DNA of 64,000 nucleotides from Halorubrum sp. F4 (GTDB lineage: Archaea > Halobacteriota > Halobacteria > Halobacteriales > Haloferacaceae): the NCBI RefSeq assembly GCF_027257195.1, contig NZ_JAPDFS010000004.1, forward strand, positions 281,758 through 345,757, read 5' to 3'. Shown piece by piece: positions 9,791-18,923 of this stretch. The position numbers and the translations under genes are program-made. Position 1 is the stretch's first letter, and every line of letters starts with the position of its first letter. The notes under the pieces are model-generated. The model searched no databases. It had not been told where the DNA came from and worked only from the letters and a program-made list of their open reading frames with translations.

Positions 9791-12196
9791 CTAGCGGTCG
9801 TCGCGGGCGTTCTCGTCGTCGCCCTCGGACGCATCGTCGCCCTCGGACGCATCGTCGCCCTCGGACGCGTCGTCGACCGCGGGCGTGTTCGGCTCGGACT
9901 CCACGCCGACCTCCGCGTAGGAGTCGTCGCGGTCGCGGGAGCCGGACCCGAACAGCCGGTCGAGGAGGCCGCGGTCGTGCCGCTTCTCCGCGAGCAACAC
10001 CGAGCACTCGACGTCGTAGAGCACGTCGAGCACGAGCGAGCCGCGGACCAGCCGCGAGAGCAGTCCCTTCTCCGTCGCGCCGATCACGAGCAGGGTCGCG
10101 TCGCGGGCGGCCTCGGCGATCCGCGACTCCACGTCGCCGGACTCGACGCGGAGTTCCGCGTCGGTGAGGCCGTTCTCGACCGCCCACGACTCGAGGAACG
10201 CCTCGCCCGCCGCCCGGTCGTCGGCGACGTGAAGCAGCGTGACCTCGGAATCGAACTCGAGCTGGAGCGTTCGAGCGACCGCCGCCGACAGCTCCGAGTC
10301 GGGGCCGCCCGCGGTCGGAACGAGGATCCGGGAGGCGTCGAACCCGCGGTCCCGGAACACGAGGAAGTCACAGGGCAGCGAGTGGGCGAGCTCGTCGACC
10401 GCCGACTCGGCACGGCCGGGCGCGCCGTGGGAGTTCTCGCCCCATCCCATCACCGTCAGGTCCGCGCCGTAGGTCCGCGCGGCGTCGAAGACCTCCTCGA
10501 ACACGCGGTGTGAGAGGACGACGTGGGTCTCCACGTCGACGCCGAACGTCTCGGCGTCCTCCTTGGCCCGGTCGAGCAGGTCGTGGGCCGCGTCGTGCGC
10601 GCCGCGGTCGCGGGCGGCCTCCAGCGATGTCTGGTCCGGCACGTTCGCGATGTTGATCGCGACGACCGTTCCGTCGCGCTGCTTGGCGATCGCGGACGCC
10701 AGCGTGATCAGGTGCTCCTCCGTCCGCGGGTTCGCGATCGGCACCATCACGCGGTAGTCGCCGCCGCTGGGTTGGAGGGAGGTCGCGGCCGACACCGCGG
10801 CTTCGGGGAGTTCCTCCGAGCGGTCGAGGATCCACGTTCCCAACACGCCGCGAGCTTCGACCTTCGAGCGAGCGTACCCGAAGTACCAGAGGGCGGCGAA
10901 GACGACCAACCCGGCCGAGAGCAGGATGATCTGGGGGTTGATGTACGCGATCAGCGCGAACGACGACACCGTGCCGATGAGCGGAACGATCGGGTAGAAG
11001 GGCACCTCGAAGTCGGGGTCGTACCCCTCGACCTCCGACTCGCGCATCACGATGAGCGCGAGGTTCAACAGCCCGTAGACGATGAGGTGGAGCACGGACC
11101 CCATCGTCGACAGCGACTCGACGCCGCCGGCGACGAGGAACGCGAGAATGAGCCCGCCGGTGAGCGCGATCGACTTGTACGGCGTCCCGAATCGCTCGTG
11201 GATCTCGTTGAGTTTCGGGGTGACGATCTTCTCGCGACCCATCGCGAAGTTGATCCGCGACGACGAGAGGATCGACGCGTTGGCCGAGGACGCGGTCGCG
11301 AGCAGGCCGCCGATGAGCAGCATCGCGGCCCCGATCCCGCCGAGCGAGTAGCCGAACACCGCGTAGTTACCGAACAGCAGCCTCGCGGCGTCGACGACGG
11401 CGGTCTCGTTGTTCGCGACGAGTTCGTTCGGGACCGCCGCGAGCAACACCACGAGGAACAGCGCGTACACGACGGTGACGATGACGACCGACCCGAGGAC
11501 CGCGAGCGGGAGGTTCCGTCCGGGATTCTTGATCTCCTCGGCGACCGAGGTGATCTGGACGAACCCCAGATACGAGACGAAGATGATCCCCGTCACGGGG
11601 AGCACCTGGCTCGTCGTGCCCGGCGGCGCGATCGGTCGCAACGACTCCATGTCGGCGTTCAACAGTCCGACGACGGTGAAGACGGCGAGGATCCCCAGAA
11701 GCGACATGACGATGACGATCTGGAGCCCGCCCGTCTCCTTCGCGCCGAAGTAGTTGACCGCGATGAACAGCAGCGCGCCGACGAGCCCGATCACCTGGGC
11801 GGCCTCCAGCGTGAGCGGGCCGACACCGACCGAGCCGAGCCCGACGAGCGCGTTGACGTACTCGCCGAAGCCGTACATGTAGAACGCGGAGGCGAACGCG
11901 AGGCCGAGCCAGTTCGCCCAGCCGGCGATCGAACCGAAGAGCGGCCCGAGCGCTCGATTGACGTAGAAGTACGCGCCGCCGGACTTCGGCATCGCCGTGC
12001 CGAGTTCCGAGGCCGAAAGCGCCGTGAACAGCGCGATCACGCCGCCGAGGACGAACGTGGCCGCCGCGAGCGGGCCGGCACGTGCGACCGCGGTGCCGGG
12101 CAACACGAAGATGCCGGCACCGATCATGGTCCCGATACCGATCGTGAGCGCCGCGAGCGGGCCGAGGTCCTTCGCGAGTTCCTCGTCGCCGCTCAC
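9791..12196 (-). CDS. APC-family permease fused to two universal stress protein (Usp) domains
   Basis: An 801-aa protein. Residues 1 to about 440 form a 12-helix amino acid-polyamine-organocation transporter ([16 protein letters not shown] in helix 1). Two Usp domains follow (about 475-610 and 620-750); the second contains [20 protein letters not shown], an ATP-binding-type signature. The tail is an acidic low-complexity run with three copies of DDASEG. Fusions of this kind are common in haloarchaea, and the Usp part probably regulates transport by nucleotide binding. The substrate is unknown. The gene is alone, divergent from the bolA-like gene across about 215 bases. Confidence 0.92.
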   Translation of the reverse strand: MSGDEELAKDLGPLAALTIGIGTMIGAGIFVLPGTAVARAGPLAAATFVLGGVIALFTALSASELGTAMPKSGGAYFYVNRALGPLFGSIAGWANWLGLAFASAFYMYGFGEYVNALVGLGSVGVGPLTLEAAQVIGLVGALLFIAVNYFGAKETGGLQIVIVMSLLGILAVFTVVGLLNADMESLRPIAPPGTTSQVLPVTGIIFVSYLGFVQITSVAEEIKNPGRNLPLAVLGSVVIVTVVYALFLVVLLAAVPNELVANNETAVVDAARLLFGNYAVFGYSLGGIGAAMLLIGGLLATASSANASILSSSRINFAMGREKIVTPKLNEIHERFGTPYKSIALTGGLILAFLVAGGVESLSTMGSVLHLIVYGLLNLALIVMRESEVEGYDPDFEVPFYPIVPLIGTVSSFALIAYINPQIILLSAGLVVFAALWYFGYARSKVEARGVLGTWILDRSEELPEAAVSAATSLQPSGGDYRVMVPIANPRTEEHLITLASAIAKQRDGTVVAINIANVPDQTSLEAARDRGAHDAAHDLLDRAKEDAETFGVDVETHVVLSHRVFEEVFDAARTYGADLTVMGWGENSHGAPGRAESAVDELAHSLPCDFLVFRDRGFDASRILVPTAGGPDSELSAAVARTLQLEFDSEVTLLHVADDRAAGEAFLESWAVENGLTDAELRVESGDVESRIAEAARDATLLVIGATEKGLLSRLVRGSLVLDVLYDVECSVLLAEKRHDRGLLDRLFGSGSRDRDDSYAEVGVESEPNTPAVDDASEGDDASEGDDASEGDDENARDDR
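9818..9871. repeat. Three tandem 18-bp repeats in the 3' end of the permease gene
   Basis: Three head-to-tail copies of an 18-base unit (GTCGCCCTCGGACGCRTC) encode DDASEG three times on the minus strand. The copies differ at one base, which suggests recent in-frame expansion of the acidic tail. Confidence 0.9.
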
Positions 12197-12411
12197 GTGC
12201 GCCCCTCCGTCGTGACGTCGTCGTCGACGATCGACACGACTCGCCTCGAGATACGCGGGGTCATGGAGTACACTCTCTCGGCAAGGGATTTAGTCGGTTC
12301 GTTCATCGTTCCGGCGGCCGGACGACGAGCGAGCCGGCGTGACGTCTCGTGAGGCGTCCCCGCCGGGGCGATCCCGGTCGGTTTTTGCCCGTACACGACG
12401 GAAGGAGAACC

Positions 12412-12729
12412 ATGACCATCGACACGACGACGATCGAGGAGCTGATCGAGTCGGGGATCCCGGACGCGGTCGCGCGGGTGTCGACCCCGCGGATCCACGA
12501 CGACGAGGACGAGGACGCCCACTTCGCGGCGGTCGTCGTCTCGCCCGCCTTCGATGGCGAGTCGCTCGTCGACCAACACCAGCGGGTGTACGACGCCGTC
12601 GGCGACCACATGACCCGCTCGGTCCATGCGCTGGAGATCAAGACGTACACGCCCGAGGCGTACGCCGAACACGGCGACGGGAACCTGGACGACGACCTCC
12701 GGACGGCCGGGCTGCTCCCGGTCGAATAG
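12412..12729 (+). CDS. BolA-family protein
   Basis: A 105-aa protein with the BolA-like fold pattern: an N-terminal helix (IEELIESGIPDAVARVST), then HFAAVVVSPAFDGESLVDQHQRVY and a C-terminal ALEIKTYTPEAY. The region before the conserved His is acidic. BolA proteins partner with monothiol glutaredoxins in Fe-S cluster handling. Start chosen at the ATG at 12412, which removes a basic non-conserved extension. No glutaredoxin gene is next to it. Confidence 0.85.
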   Translation: MTIDTTTIEELIESGIPDAVARVSTPRIHDDEDEDAHFAAVVVSPAFDGESLVDQHQRVYDAVGDHMTRSVHALEIKTYTPEAYAEHGDGNLDDDLRTAGLLPVE

Positions 12730-12786
12730 CGTCGAGCGGGTGCGACCTCCGGGAGGCTTTCGGTCCCCGCGATCGTCGGTCCTCTC

Positions 12787-12993
12787 ATGAGCCCGTCACC
12801 CTCCACGCTCGATCGGCTCCGAGACGCCTCCTGGCCGGTCGTGATGCCCTTCGTCCTCCTCCTTCTCGCCGGCGTGTACCGCCGAGCGAGCCGGATCGAT
12901 CCCGCGTTCGGCCTCGTCGTCGTCGCGTTCCTCGTCATGAACGGCGGGCTCGTCGCACTCGGCGGATGGGCAGCGGGCCGGGAGCGGGACTGA
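12787..12993 (+). CDS. Small two-helix membrane protein, unknown
   Basis: 68 aa with two hydrophobic helices (about 18-32 and 42-61) joined by RRASRIDPAFG. The N-terminus is polar and the C-terminus ends GRERD. No family recognised. The gene sits 57 bases after the bolA-like gene on the same strand. It is accepted because its codon use and amphipathic layout look coding and no other frame competes. Confidence 0.55.
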   Translation: MSPSPSTLDRLRDASWPVVMPFVLLLLAGVYRRASRIDPAFGLVVVAFLVMNGGLVALGGWAAGRERD

Positions 12994-13047
12994 CGCCGTG
13001 GTTCGGGGGCGACGGGGGATCTTCGACCCGGAAGAGAGGAGGCCGGT

Positions 13048-13692
13048 TCAGCGATCGGCGGCGTCCGCGTCGGCGTCGCCATCACCGTCGTCGTGGCTTT
13101 CCTCGTCGACGTCACCGTCGGACGGTTCCGCGCCCCGATCGGCCAACCCAGTGAGATGACCGACCTCCGGGAGGATGATCTCCTCGACGCCGAGGCGAAC
13201 CGCGTTCTCCGAGCCGGGGAGACAACAGACCAGAGTTCCGTCGACCACGCCCGCGGTCGCGCGCGATCCGACCGTTCGCGTGCCGATCTCCTCGGCCGAG
13301 AGCCGGCGGAACAGCTCGCCGAAGCCGGGTAACTCCTTCTCGAAGAGCGGGTCGACCGCCTCGGGCGTGACGTCGTCGGGGGTCACTCCCGTGCCGCCGG
13401 TCGTCACGATGGCGTCGGTGTCCTCGCGTCGCGCGAGCCGGTCGACGGTCCCCTGAACCCCGTCGAAGTCGTCATCGACGAGTTCGCGAACGGCGACCGC
13501 ATGGCCCGCGTCCTCGAAGATCTCCACGATCCGGTCGCCGGAGGCGTCCTCGTCCAGTGATCGGGAGGAGGAGACCGTGACGACGGCGACCGCGACCGTC
13601 GCCGCGTCGTGTGCGTGATGGTCGTGGTCGCCGTGATCGTCGTGACTATCGTGGCCGCCGTGATCGTGGGCATCGTGATCGTCGTCGCTCAT
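13048..13692 (-). CDS. moaB: MoaB/Mog-type molybdopterin biosynthesis protein with His-rich N-terminus
   Basis: 214 aa. The MoaB/Mog domain spans about 30-185, with [21 protein letters not shown] (the molybdopterin-binding GGTG loop) and [12 protein letters not shown]. It likely adenylylates molybdopterin before metal insertion by MoeA. The first 28 residues are almost only His, Asp and Gly (about 12 His), and the tail after about 190 is a run of Asp/Gly/Ala. The His-rich head could bind Ni, Zn or Cu and is not part of the enzyme fold. The two moeA genes are at 24.8-28.0 kb. Confidence 0.9.
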   Translation of the reverse strand: MSDDDHDAHDHGGHDSHDDHGDHDHHAHDAATVAVAVVTVSSSRSLDEDASGDRIVEIFEDAGHAVAVRELVDDDFDGVQGTVDRLARREDTDAIVTTGGTGVTPDDVTPEAVDPLFEKELPGFGELFRRLSAEEIGTRTVGSRATAGVVDGTLVCCLPGSENAVRLGVEEIILPEVGHLTGLADRGAEPSDGDVDEESHDDGDGDADADAADR

Positions 13693-13746
13693 GCTCGACC
13701 GTTCGTCCGGGGACGTGAAAACGTCACTCGTCGCGGACGGGGGCTC

Positions 13747-14160
13747 TCAGGGCCAGTCGTCGGGGGAGGCCGTCTCCGGCTCCTCGTCCTCCTCCGGCGT
13801 CGCGAGGGTCCACCCCGCGGCCTCCGCGGCGTCCTGGACGTCGAGGAACTCCCAGCCGGTCGCCTCGGCGACCGCGGCGTCGTCCTCGTCGACGCCGACG
13901 AAGACGTGTCGGTCGGTGTCGAACTGACTCTTGATGTTCTCCAGGCTCTCCTCGACGCCGCGCGGCCCGGAGAAGAAGTCCTGGCGCACGCGGTGTTTCC
14001 GGGTGAAGTTCGTGACGACGTACGTCGGCTTCTCGCTTACGACTCCGACGTACTCCGTCCACTGTCGGGCGCCGCTGAACACCGCGTTCGGGTCGGCGAG
14101 TGTCTTCAGCGCCTCGAGTTCGAACGCCAGCGTCATGTCGGTTGATCCGCCGCTGTCCAT
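13747..14160 (-). CDS. Conserved haloarchaeal protein of unknown function
   Basis: A 137-aa acidic protein with a central alpha/beta-looking region (YVGVVSEKPTYVVTNFTRKH, HVFVGVDEDDAAVAEATGWE) and an acidic tail. It may start at 14160 or at the internal ATG at 14136 (MTLAFELEALKTLADPN), which looks the better conserved start. I know it only as a haloarchaeal conserved hypothetical. It is followed by moaB with a gap of about 54 bases, so the two could be co-transcribed. Confidence 0.75.
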   Translation of the reverse strand: MDSGGSTDMTLAFELEALKTLADPNAVFSGARQWTEYVGVVSEKPTYVVTNFTRKHRVRQDFFSGPRGVEESLENIKSQFDTDRHVFVGVDEDDAAVAEATGWEFLDVQDAAEAAGWTLATPEEDEEPETASPDDWP

Positions 14161-14269
14161 GCCTCACGTTTCGCGTCGCGGGCGAAAACGACTTCGCTTC
14201 TCGCGTGAGCCGCGGTCGAGGACTCCGACCGAGAAACGAACGCGAACGACCGGGGCGGTCGCCGCCGGC

Positions 14270-14485
14270 TCACCGGGCGCGGATACGGTAGTAGTCGGTG
14301 AACTTCACCACGTCGCCGTCCTCGAGGTCCGCCGACTCAGGCGCGGTCCGCGGCCGCCCCGCCAGCTCGGCGACGGCCGCCTGCGTCGCCTCGTCGAGCT
14401 CGTCGTAGTGACGGACCCGCGCGTCGGGTGGCACTCTCCCGGTGCGACGCAGCCGCATCCGTCGTCCCTCGTCTCGGAACGCCAT
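14270..14485 (-). CDS. Small basic/acidic haloarchaeal protein, unknown
   Basis: 71 aa: an Arg-rich N-terminal half (EGRRMRLRRTGRVPPDARVR) and a C-terminal half with LEDGDVVKFTDYYRIRAR. No family recognised. An AT-rich stretch (about 14485-14520, with ATAAATAATA on the minus strand) sits just before the start and would serve as promoter. Confidence 0.6.
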   Translation of the reverse strand: MAFRDEGRRMRLRRTGRVPPDARVRHYDELDEATQAAVAELAGRPRTAPESADLEDGDVVKFTDYYRIRAR

Positions 14486-14527
14486 ATGGTATTATTTATC
14501 ATGGTGTTTGTTAACTCTTTTGAACGA

Positions 14528-16726
14528 TCACGATCCGTCGGCGCGAACGTCGCGGCGCGGCAGCGTGACCGTCACGACGGTTCCTCGGGGGTCGGCGTCC
14601 GCGACCGTCGCCGACCCGCCGGACTGCTGGAGCACCCAATACACGAGCCACAGGCCCAGTCCGCTGCCGTGATACAGCGCGTCGACCGCCCGGCCGGTCT
14701 CCAACACGTCGCGGTTCATCCCGTCCAGTCCGGGCCCGTCGTCCGTGACCTCGATCACCACCGTCTCCGCCGTCGTCTCCACGGAGACCTCGACGGACGG
14801 TCGGTCCCGGTCGTGATGGACGAGCGCGTTGTGGAGCAGTTCCTCTATCGCCCGATCGATCCACTCGGTCGCGGACGCGACCGCCTCGCCTTCGGCCGGC
14901 GTCGACGCCGAGACCGTCGCGGCGGGGAACTCCGCGGTCGTCGCCGCGACGAGCTGATCGACCGTCTCGCCGACGTCGACCGGCTCCGTGTCCGCCGGAT
15001 CGCTCAACACCTCGGTGATGTGATGGGCCTTCTCGCTCGTCGTCAGGAGGTCGTCGGCACGAGAGACGATGGCGGACGCCGGCTCGGCGAGATCGGCGAC
15101 GTCCGTCCCGGTGGTCGTCCCCGCCTCCCGGTCGAGGAGCTGTTTCGCTCGGCCGCGGATCACGGTCAGGGCGTTCCGGAGGTTGTGTTGTAGCACCCGA
15201 TCGACGACGCGGAGCTGCCGGCTTCGGTTCTCGCTGTCGGTCACGTCCCGGAGGACGCCGACGACTCCGGCCGTGTCGTCGCCCTCCTCGGAGCCCTCCA
15301 GCGGGTAGTAGCGCACGTCGAACGTGCGAGTCCCCCGGTCCGGGTGGGTTCGCGTCGTCCGGTACTCGATCGAATGCCCCCGAAGCGCACGGTCGACGTG
15401 ACGTTTCACGTCCGGATACTGCTCGTCGTCGACGACGTCGCCGACCGTGAGGCCGCTCACGTCCGTCTCCTCGATCCCGTGGTACGTCCGATACTGTCGG
15501 TTGGCGAATAGGAAATGTCCGTCCCGGTCGACGGCGGCGATCAGGTCCGTCGCGCCGTCGATGGCGTGTTTGAACTGCTCCAACTCTCGCTCACGGGCCT
15601 TGATGTCGGTCACGTCCCGACAGATCGCGAACGTCCCCGTCAGCTCGCCGTCGTCGTAGTACGGGTACCGCCGCGTGCTGAACGTCGCCCCGCGCCCGCT
15701 CCGCTCGAACGTCGGAGAGACCTCGTACTCGGCCGTCTCCTCGGTCTCGAGCACGTCCTTCCGACGTTCGTCGATCGTCGTCGCCGTCTCGGGATCCATG
15801 AACGCGAACTCGTCGTTCCCGTACAACTCCTCCCGCGGGACGCCCGCGAACTCGCTTACGGCCTCGTTGAGCAGTTCGAACTCGCCCTCGAGGTTCTGTA
15901 ACAGGATGGGCTCCTCCAACTGCTCGACGATGGCACGATACCGTTCCAGTTGTCCCACGGCCGCCTTCCGCTCCGTGATGTCCGTCTGGATCGCGACGAA
16001 CCGCGAGACCGTTCCCGCCTCGTCGAGGACCGGCGCGATGGTCTGGTGGGCGTGATACAACTCGCCGTCCTTCCGCCGGTCGACGATCTCCTCCTCCCAC
16101 ACCTCGCCCGCTCGGATCGTCTCCCACAGCGACTCGAAGTAGTCGTCGGACATCCTCGCGGAGTTGAGTATCGCCGGCGTCTCGCCGATCGCCTCGTCGG
16201 CCTCGTAGCCGGTGTGTTCGGTGAACGCCGGGTTGACGTACTCGATCGTTCCGTCGGCGTCGGTGACGTAGATCGCGTGGCCCGCCTGCTCGACCAGGTT
16301 TCGAAACGTCCGAAACGTCCGTCGCCTGTCGCCCTCGGCGTGCTCCCGAAAGGTGCCGGTGTACACGCGCTCTCCGTCGACCTCGTGGTCGTGGAACCGG
16401 GCCGAGAAGGAGTGGACCGCCCCGTCGTCGGACGCGAGCGGGATCGTGACGTCACCCGCTCCGACGAGTCGCTCGGGGTTCTCGAGACGCGCATGGAGCG
16501 AACGCGCGCGCCGCTCGGCGGTCTCGTCGGGGATCAGCGACGTGATCCGCCGACCGAGGAGGTCGTCGGCGACGTACCCGAGCACGGATTCGACCGCCGG
16601 GTTCGCGTAGACGACCGTTCCCCCGTCGTCGAGCGATATCACCGGGTCGGAACTCCCCTCGACGAACGACGCGAGGAACCCGTCGTCGAACGAGTCCGGC
16701 CGGTCATCGGGGGTGTGGCGTGACAT
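14528..16726 (-). CDS. Multi-PAS sensor histidine kinase
   Basis: About 732 aa from the MSRHTPDD start at 16726. Four PAS domains (about 20-140, 150-270, 275-385, 390-505) precede a dimerisation/phosphoacceptor region with VLQHNLRNALTVIRG (the His in LQHNLRN) and an HATPase domain (DDGPGL, then GSGLGLWLVYWVLQQSGG). No membrane segment is seen, so it is probably a soluble sensor of redox, light or small molecules. No cofactor-binding motif is clear. No response regulator is adjacent, as is common in haloarchaea, so the partner is unknown. Confidence 0.92.
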   Translation of the reverse strand: MSRHTPDDRPDSFDDGFLASFVEGSSDPVISLDDGGTVVYANPAVESVLGYVADDLLGRRITSLIPDETAERRARSLHARLENPERLVGAGDVTIPLASDDGAVHSFSARFHDHEVDGERVYTGTFREHAEGDRRRTFRTFRNLVEQAGHAIYVTDADGTIEYVNPAFTEHTGYEADEAIGETPAILNSARMSDDYFESLWETIRAGEVWEEEIVDRRKDGELYHAHQTIAPVLDEAGTVSRFVAIQTDITERKAAVGQLERYRAIVEQLEEPILLQNLEGEFELLNEAVSEFAGVPREELYGNDEFAFMDPETATTIDERRKDVLETEETAEYEVSPTFERSGRGATFSTRRYPYYDDGELTGTFAICRDVTDIKARERELEQFKHAIDGATDLIAAVDRDGHFLFANRQYRTYHGIEETDVSGLTVGDVVDDEQYPDVKRHVDRALRGHSIEYRTTRTHPDRGTRTFDVRYYPLEGSEEGDDTAGVVGVLRDVTDSENRSRQLRVVDRVLQHNLRNALTVIRGRAKQLLDREAGTTTGTDVADLAEPASAIVSRADDLLTTSEKAHHITEVLSDPADTEPVDVGETVDQLVAATTAEFPAATVSASTPAEGEAVASATEWIDRAIEELLHNALVHHDRDRPSVEVSVETTAETVVIEVTDDGPGLDGMNRDVLETGRAVDALYHGSGLGLWLVYWVLQQSGGSATVADADPRGTVVTVTLPRRDVRADGS

Positions 16727-16856
16727 TACCGATCCGCAGGTCGTCACGACGTGAAAAGGTACTGCTCCCTTCGAGAAGGTGGGAAGGCGGCGCGGGAGAC
16801 CGCTTCGCGAGCGATCCCTGACTCCCGGCCGGTCAGTGTGGTACTCGGCCGGCCGG

Positions 16857-18098
16857 TCAGTGCTCCGTCGTCGACGCGGCCAGGTCGTCGACGGAGAAGC
16901 CGGGCTCCATCAAGAGCTCCGTCTGGTCGCTCACGTCCCGTTTCTCGCGCATCAGCTGTTTGAACGCCGACTGCGGCGAGAGGTCGCCGATGAGCACGCC
17001 GCCGACGATCCGGCCGTCCTTCAGCGCGACGCGACGCCACTCCCCCTCGTCGGTGGTCGCCTCCACCGAGTCGTCGCCGAGCGTCGGATGCCCGAACGAG
17101 AGGAAGGGGAAGTCGAAGTGCGTGATGGAGTACGAGGAGACCCACTCGAACTCCGCGCTGCCGTACTCGGTCATGTTGCGGGCGGCGATCGTCCCCTGCT
17201 CCTTCGCCGACCCCCACGACCCGTTCTTGGCCTGCTGGCCGAGCACGAGGTCCTCGAAGGTGGTGACGTCGCCGGCGGCGAACACGTTGTCGACGTTCGT
17301 CCGCATGTACTCGTCGACGACGATCCCGTCGTCCGTCTCGATCGGCGTGTCCTCGACGATCTCCGTGTTCATGTTCAACCCGATCGCCACGCCCGCGAAG
17401 TCGCACTCGTAGCGCTCGCCGTTCGGGTCCACGGCCGCCTCGACGCGCCCGTCGTCGTCGACCTCGAAGCGGTCCACGCCGGAGTCGAACACCGGCTCCA
17501 CGCCGCGCTCGCGCATCGCCTCGTGCATGATCTCCGCGCCCTCGTTGGAGAGGGCGTACCGCCACCAGGAGTCGCCGCGCATCAGGTACTTCGCCTCCAC
17601 GTCCTGCGCGCCGCAGATCGCCGCGAAGTCGATGCCGAGCAGTCCCGCGCCGACGATGACGCCCCGCTCGGCGCCCTCGACGCTCTCCTTGATCCGCCGG
17701 GCGTCCTGGAACGTCCAGAAGTGGTGGATCCCCTCGGCGTCGGCGTTCTCGACCGGTAGCTGCTGGGGCGTTCCCCCGATCGCCAGGAGAAGCGAGTCGT
17801 ACTCGATGACCTCGTCCTCGTGGGTCCGAACCGCATCGTTCTCGACGTCGATGTCGACGACCAGCGTGTTCAACCGGAGGTCGACGTCGTGGTCGTCGTA
17901 CCACGACTCGTCGTGGATCGAGATCGGCGCTTCGGGGAGTTTCCCCTTCGCGAACTCCTTTATCAGGATCCGGTTGTAGAGGGACTCGCCCTCCTCGGTG
18001 ATGACCGTGATCTCGGCGTCAGGCGCTTCCTCGCGGAGGGTCTCGGCCGCGGAGGCCCCCGCGATCCCGTCCCCGATGATCACGTACGAATCGCTCAT
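16857..18098 (-). CDS. FAD-dependent pyridine-nucleotide oxidoreductase (NirB/rubredoxin-reductase-like)
   Basis: 413 aa from MSDSYVIIGDGIAGAS at 18098. An N-terminal FAD site (GDGIAGASAAETL), a central NAD(P)H site (GVIVGAGLLGIDFA) and the conserved VFAAGDVTTFED identify a class related to nitrite-reductase FAD subunits and ferredoxin/rubredoxin reductases. There is no CxxC redox-active disulfide, so it is not a disulfide reductase. Electron acceptor unknown. The gene is alone and divergent from the gene at 18261. Confidence 0.88.
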   Translation of the reverse strand: MSDSYVIIGDGIAGASAAETLREEAPDAEITVITEEGESLYNRILIKEFAKGKLPEAPISIHDESWYDDHDVDLRLNTLVVDIDVENDAVRTHEDEVIEYDSLLLAIGGTPQQLPVENADAEGIHHFWTFQDARRIKESVEGAERGVIVGAGLLGIDFAAICGAQDVEAKYLMRGDSWWRYALSNEGAEIMHEAMRERGVEPVFDSGVDRFEVDDDGRVEAAVDPNGERYECDFAGVAIGLNMNTEIVEDTPIETDDGIVVDEYMRTNVDNVFAAGDVTTFEDLVLGQQAKNGSWGSAKEQGTIAARNMTEYGSAEFEWVSSYSITHFDFPFLSFGHPTLGDDSVEATTDEGEWRRVALKDGRIVGGVLIGDLSPQSAFKQLMREKRDVSDQTELLMEPGFSVDDLAASTTEH

Positions 18099-18260
18099 GG
18101 GCGGCGTTTCGGATTGGGGGTTAATGTGGATTGTCATCCGCGTTCAGAACCGTGACAGTCCCTCGCTCGCCCCTCGCGACCGTCCCCTTCGTCCGGAAGC
18201 CGCGTCCCGTAGCCGCCGCGGTCGCCACAGATTCAAGGTCGTCGCCGCCCAACACGCGGT

Positions 18261-18857
18261 ATGAAGATCCGGCAGAACATCCGCCACTGGGCCGCGAAGA
18301 AGGCGCTCACGACCCCGGTGGTCGGCGACGTCGCAAACGACAAGCTCGTCGACCTCCACACGAGCATCTTCCTCAACAAGGCCGACGAGGAGCGCCGCGA
18401 GGAGCGGAGGGAACACCTCGACGACTTCTTCGACGCGACGATGGACGCCTACGTCGCCGCCCTCGAGGCCGGCTTCCCGGAGGCGGAGGCCCGCGAGATC
18501 ACCCACGTGCAGGCCAACTTCGACTTCTTCAACCACGGCTGGACGGAGATGATGGAGATCCCCGGCGACGAGCTGGAGGAGCACTACCGCCGGTACGAGT
18601 CGTTCTTCTCGAGATACGGGATCACGATCGACGACCCGCTCGGGGAGTTCCGCCCGACGGAGGGCGTTTCGGACGCGCCGGAGACCCCGGAGCGACTCGA
18701 GACGCCGGAGTACGAGAACGCGCTCGCCGGCTTCGCCGACGACGTGTACGTGGAGACCGACGACGGCGAGACGGTCGTCGGCGGCGACACCGAGGAGCCC
18801 GAGGAGGTCGACCCCGCCGCCGCGCCCGGCCTCGACGAGGACGAAGCCAGCGCCTGA
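18261..18857 (+). CDS. Conserved haloarchaeal protein (DUF6149-like)
   Basis: 198 aa and very acidic. The conserved part is about 1-125 (IRHWAAKKALTTPVVGDVAN, HVQANFDFFNHGWTEMMEIP), mostly helical, followed by a low-complexity acidic tail ending DEDEASA. I believe this is the DUF6149 family; there is no known function. A TATA-like ATTCAAG lies about 30 bases before the ATG. It is convergent with the oxidoreductase gene at 18924. Confidence 0.75.
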   Translation: MKIRQNIRHWAAKKALTTPVVGDVANDKLVDLHTSIFLNKADEERREERREHLDDFFDATMDAYVAALEAGFPEAEAREITHVQANFDFFNHGWTEMMEIPGDELEEHYRRYESFFSRYGITIDDPLGEFRPTEGVSDAPETPERLETPEYENALAGFADDVYVETDDGETVVGGDTEEPEEVDPAAAPGLDEDEASA

Positions 18858-18923
18858 TCGGGGCGAAGCCAGCACCCGGGCAGAACTCTCGGGGCGAATC
18901 GACGGTCCCTCTCCTAGTCCTTC

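Noticed and set aside
10523-12352. 609-codon plus-strand frame opposite the APC-Usp permease
   Set aside because: Composition is a charged Arg/Asp/Glu string typical of an antisense frame; the minus strand encodes clear membrane helices and Usp motifs.
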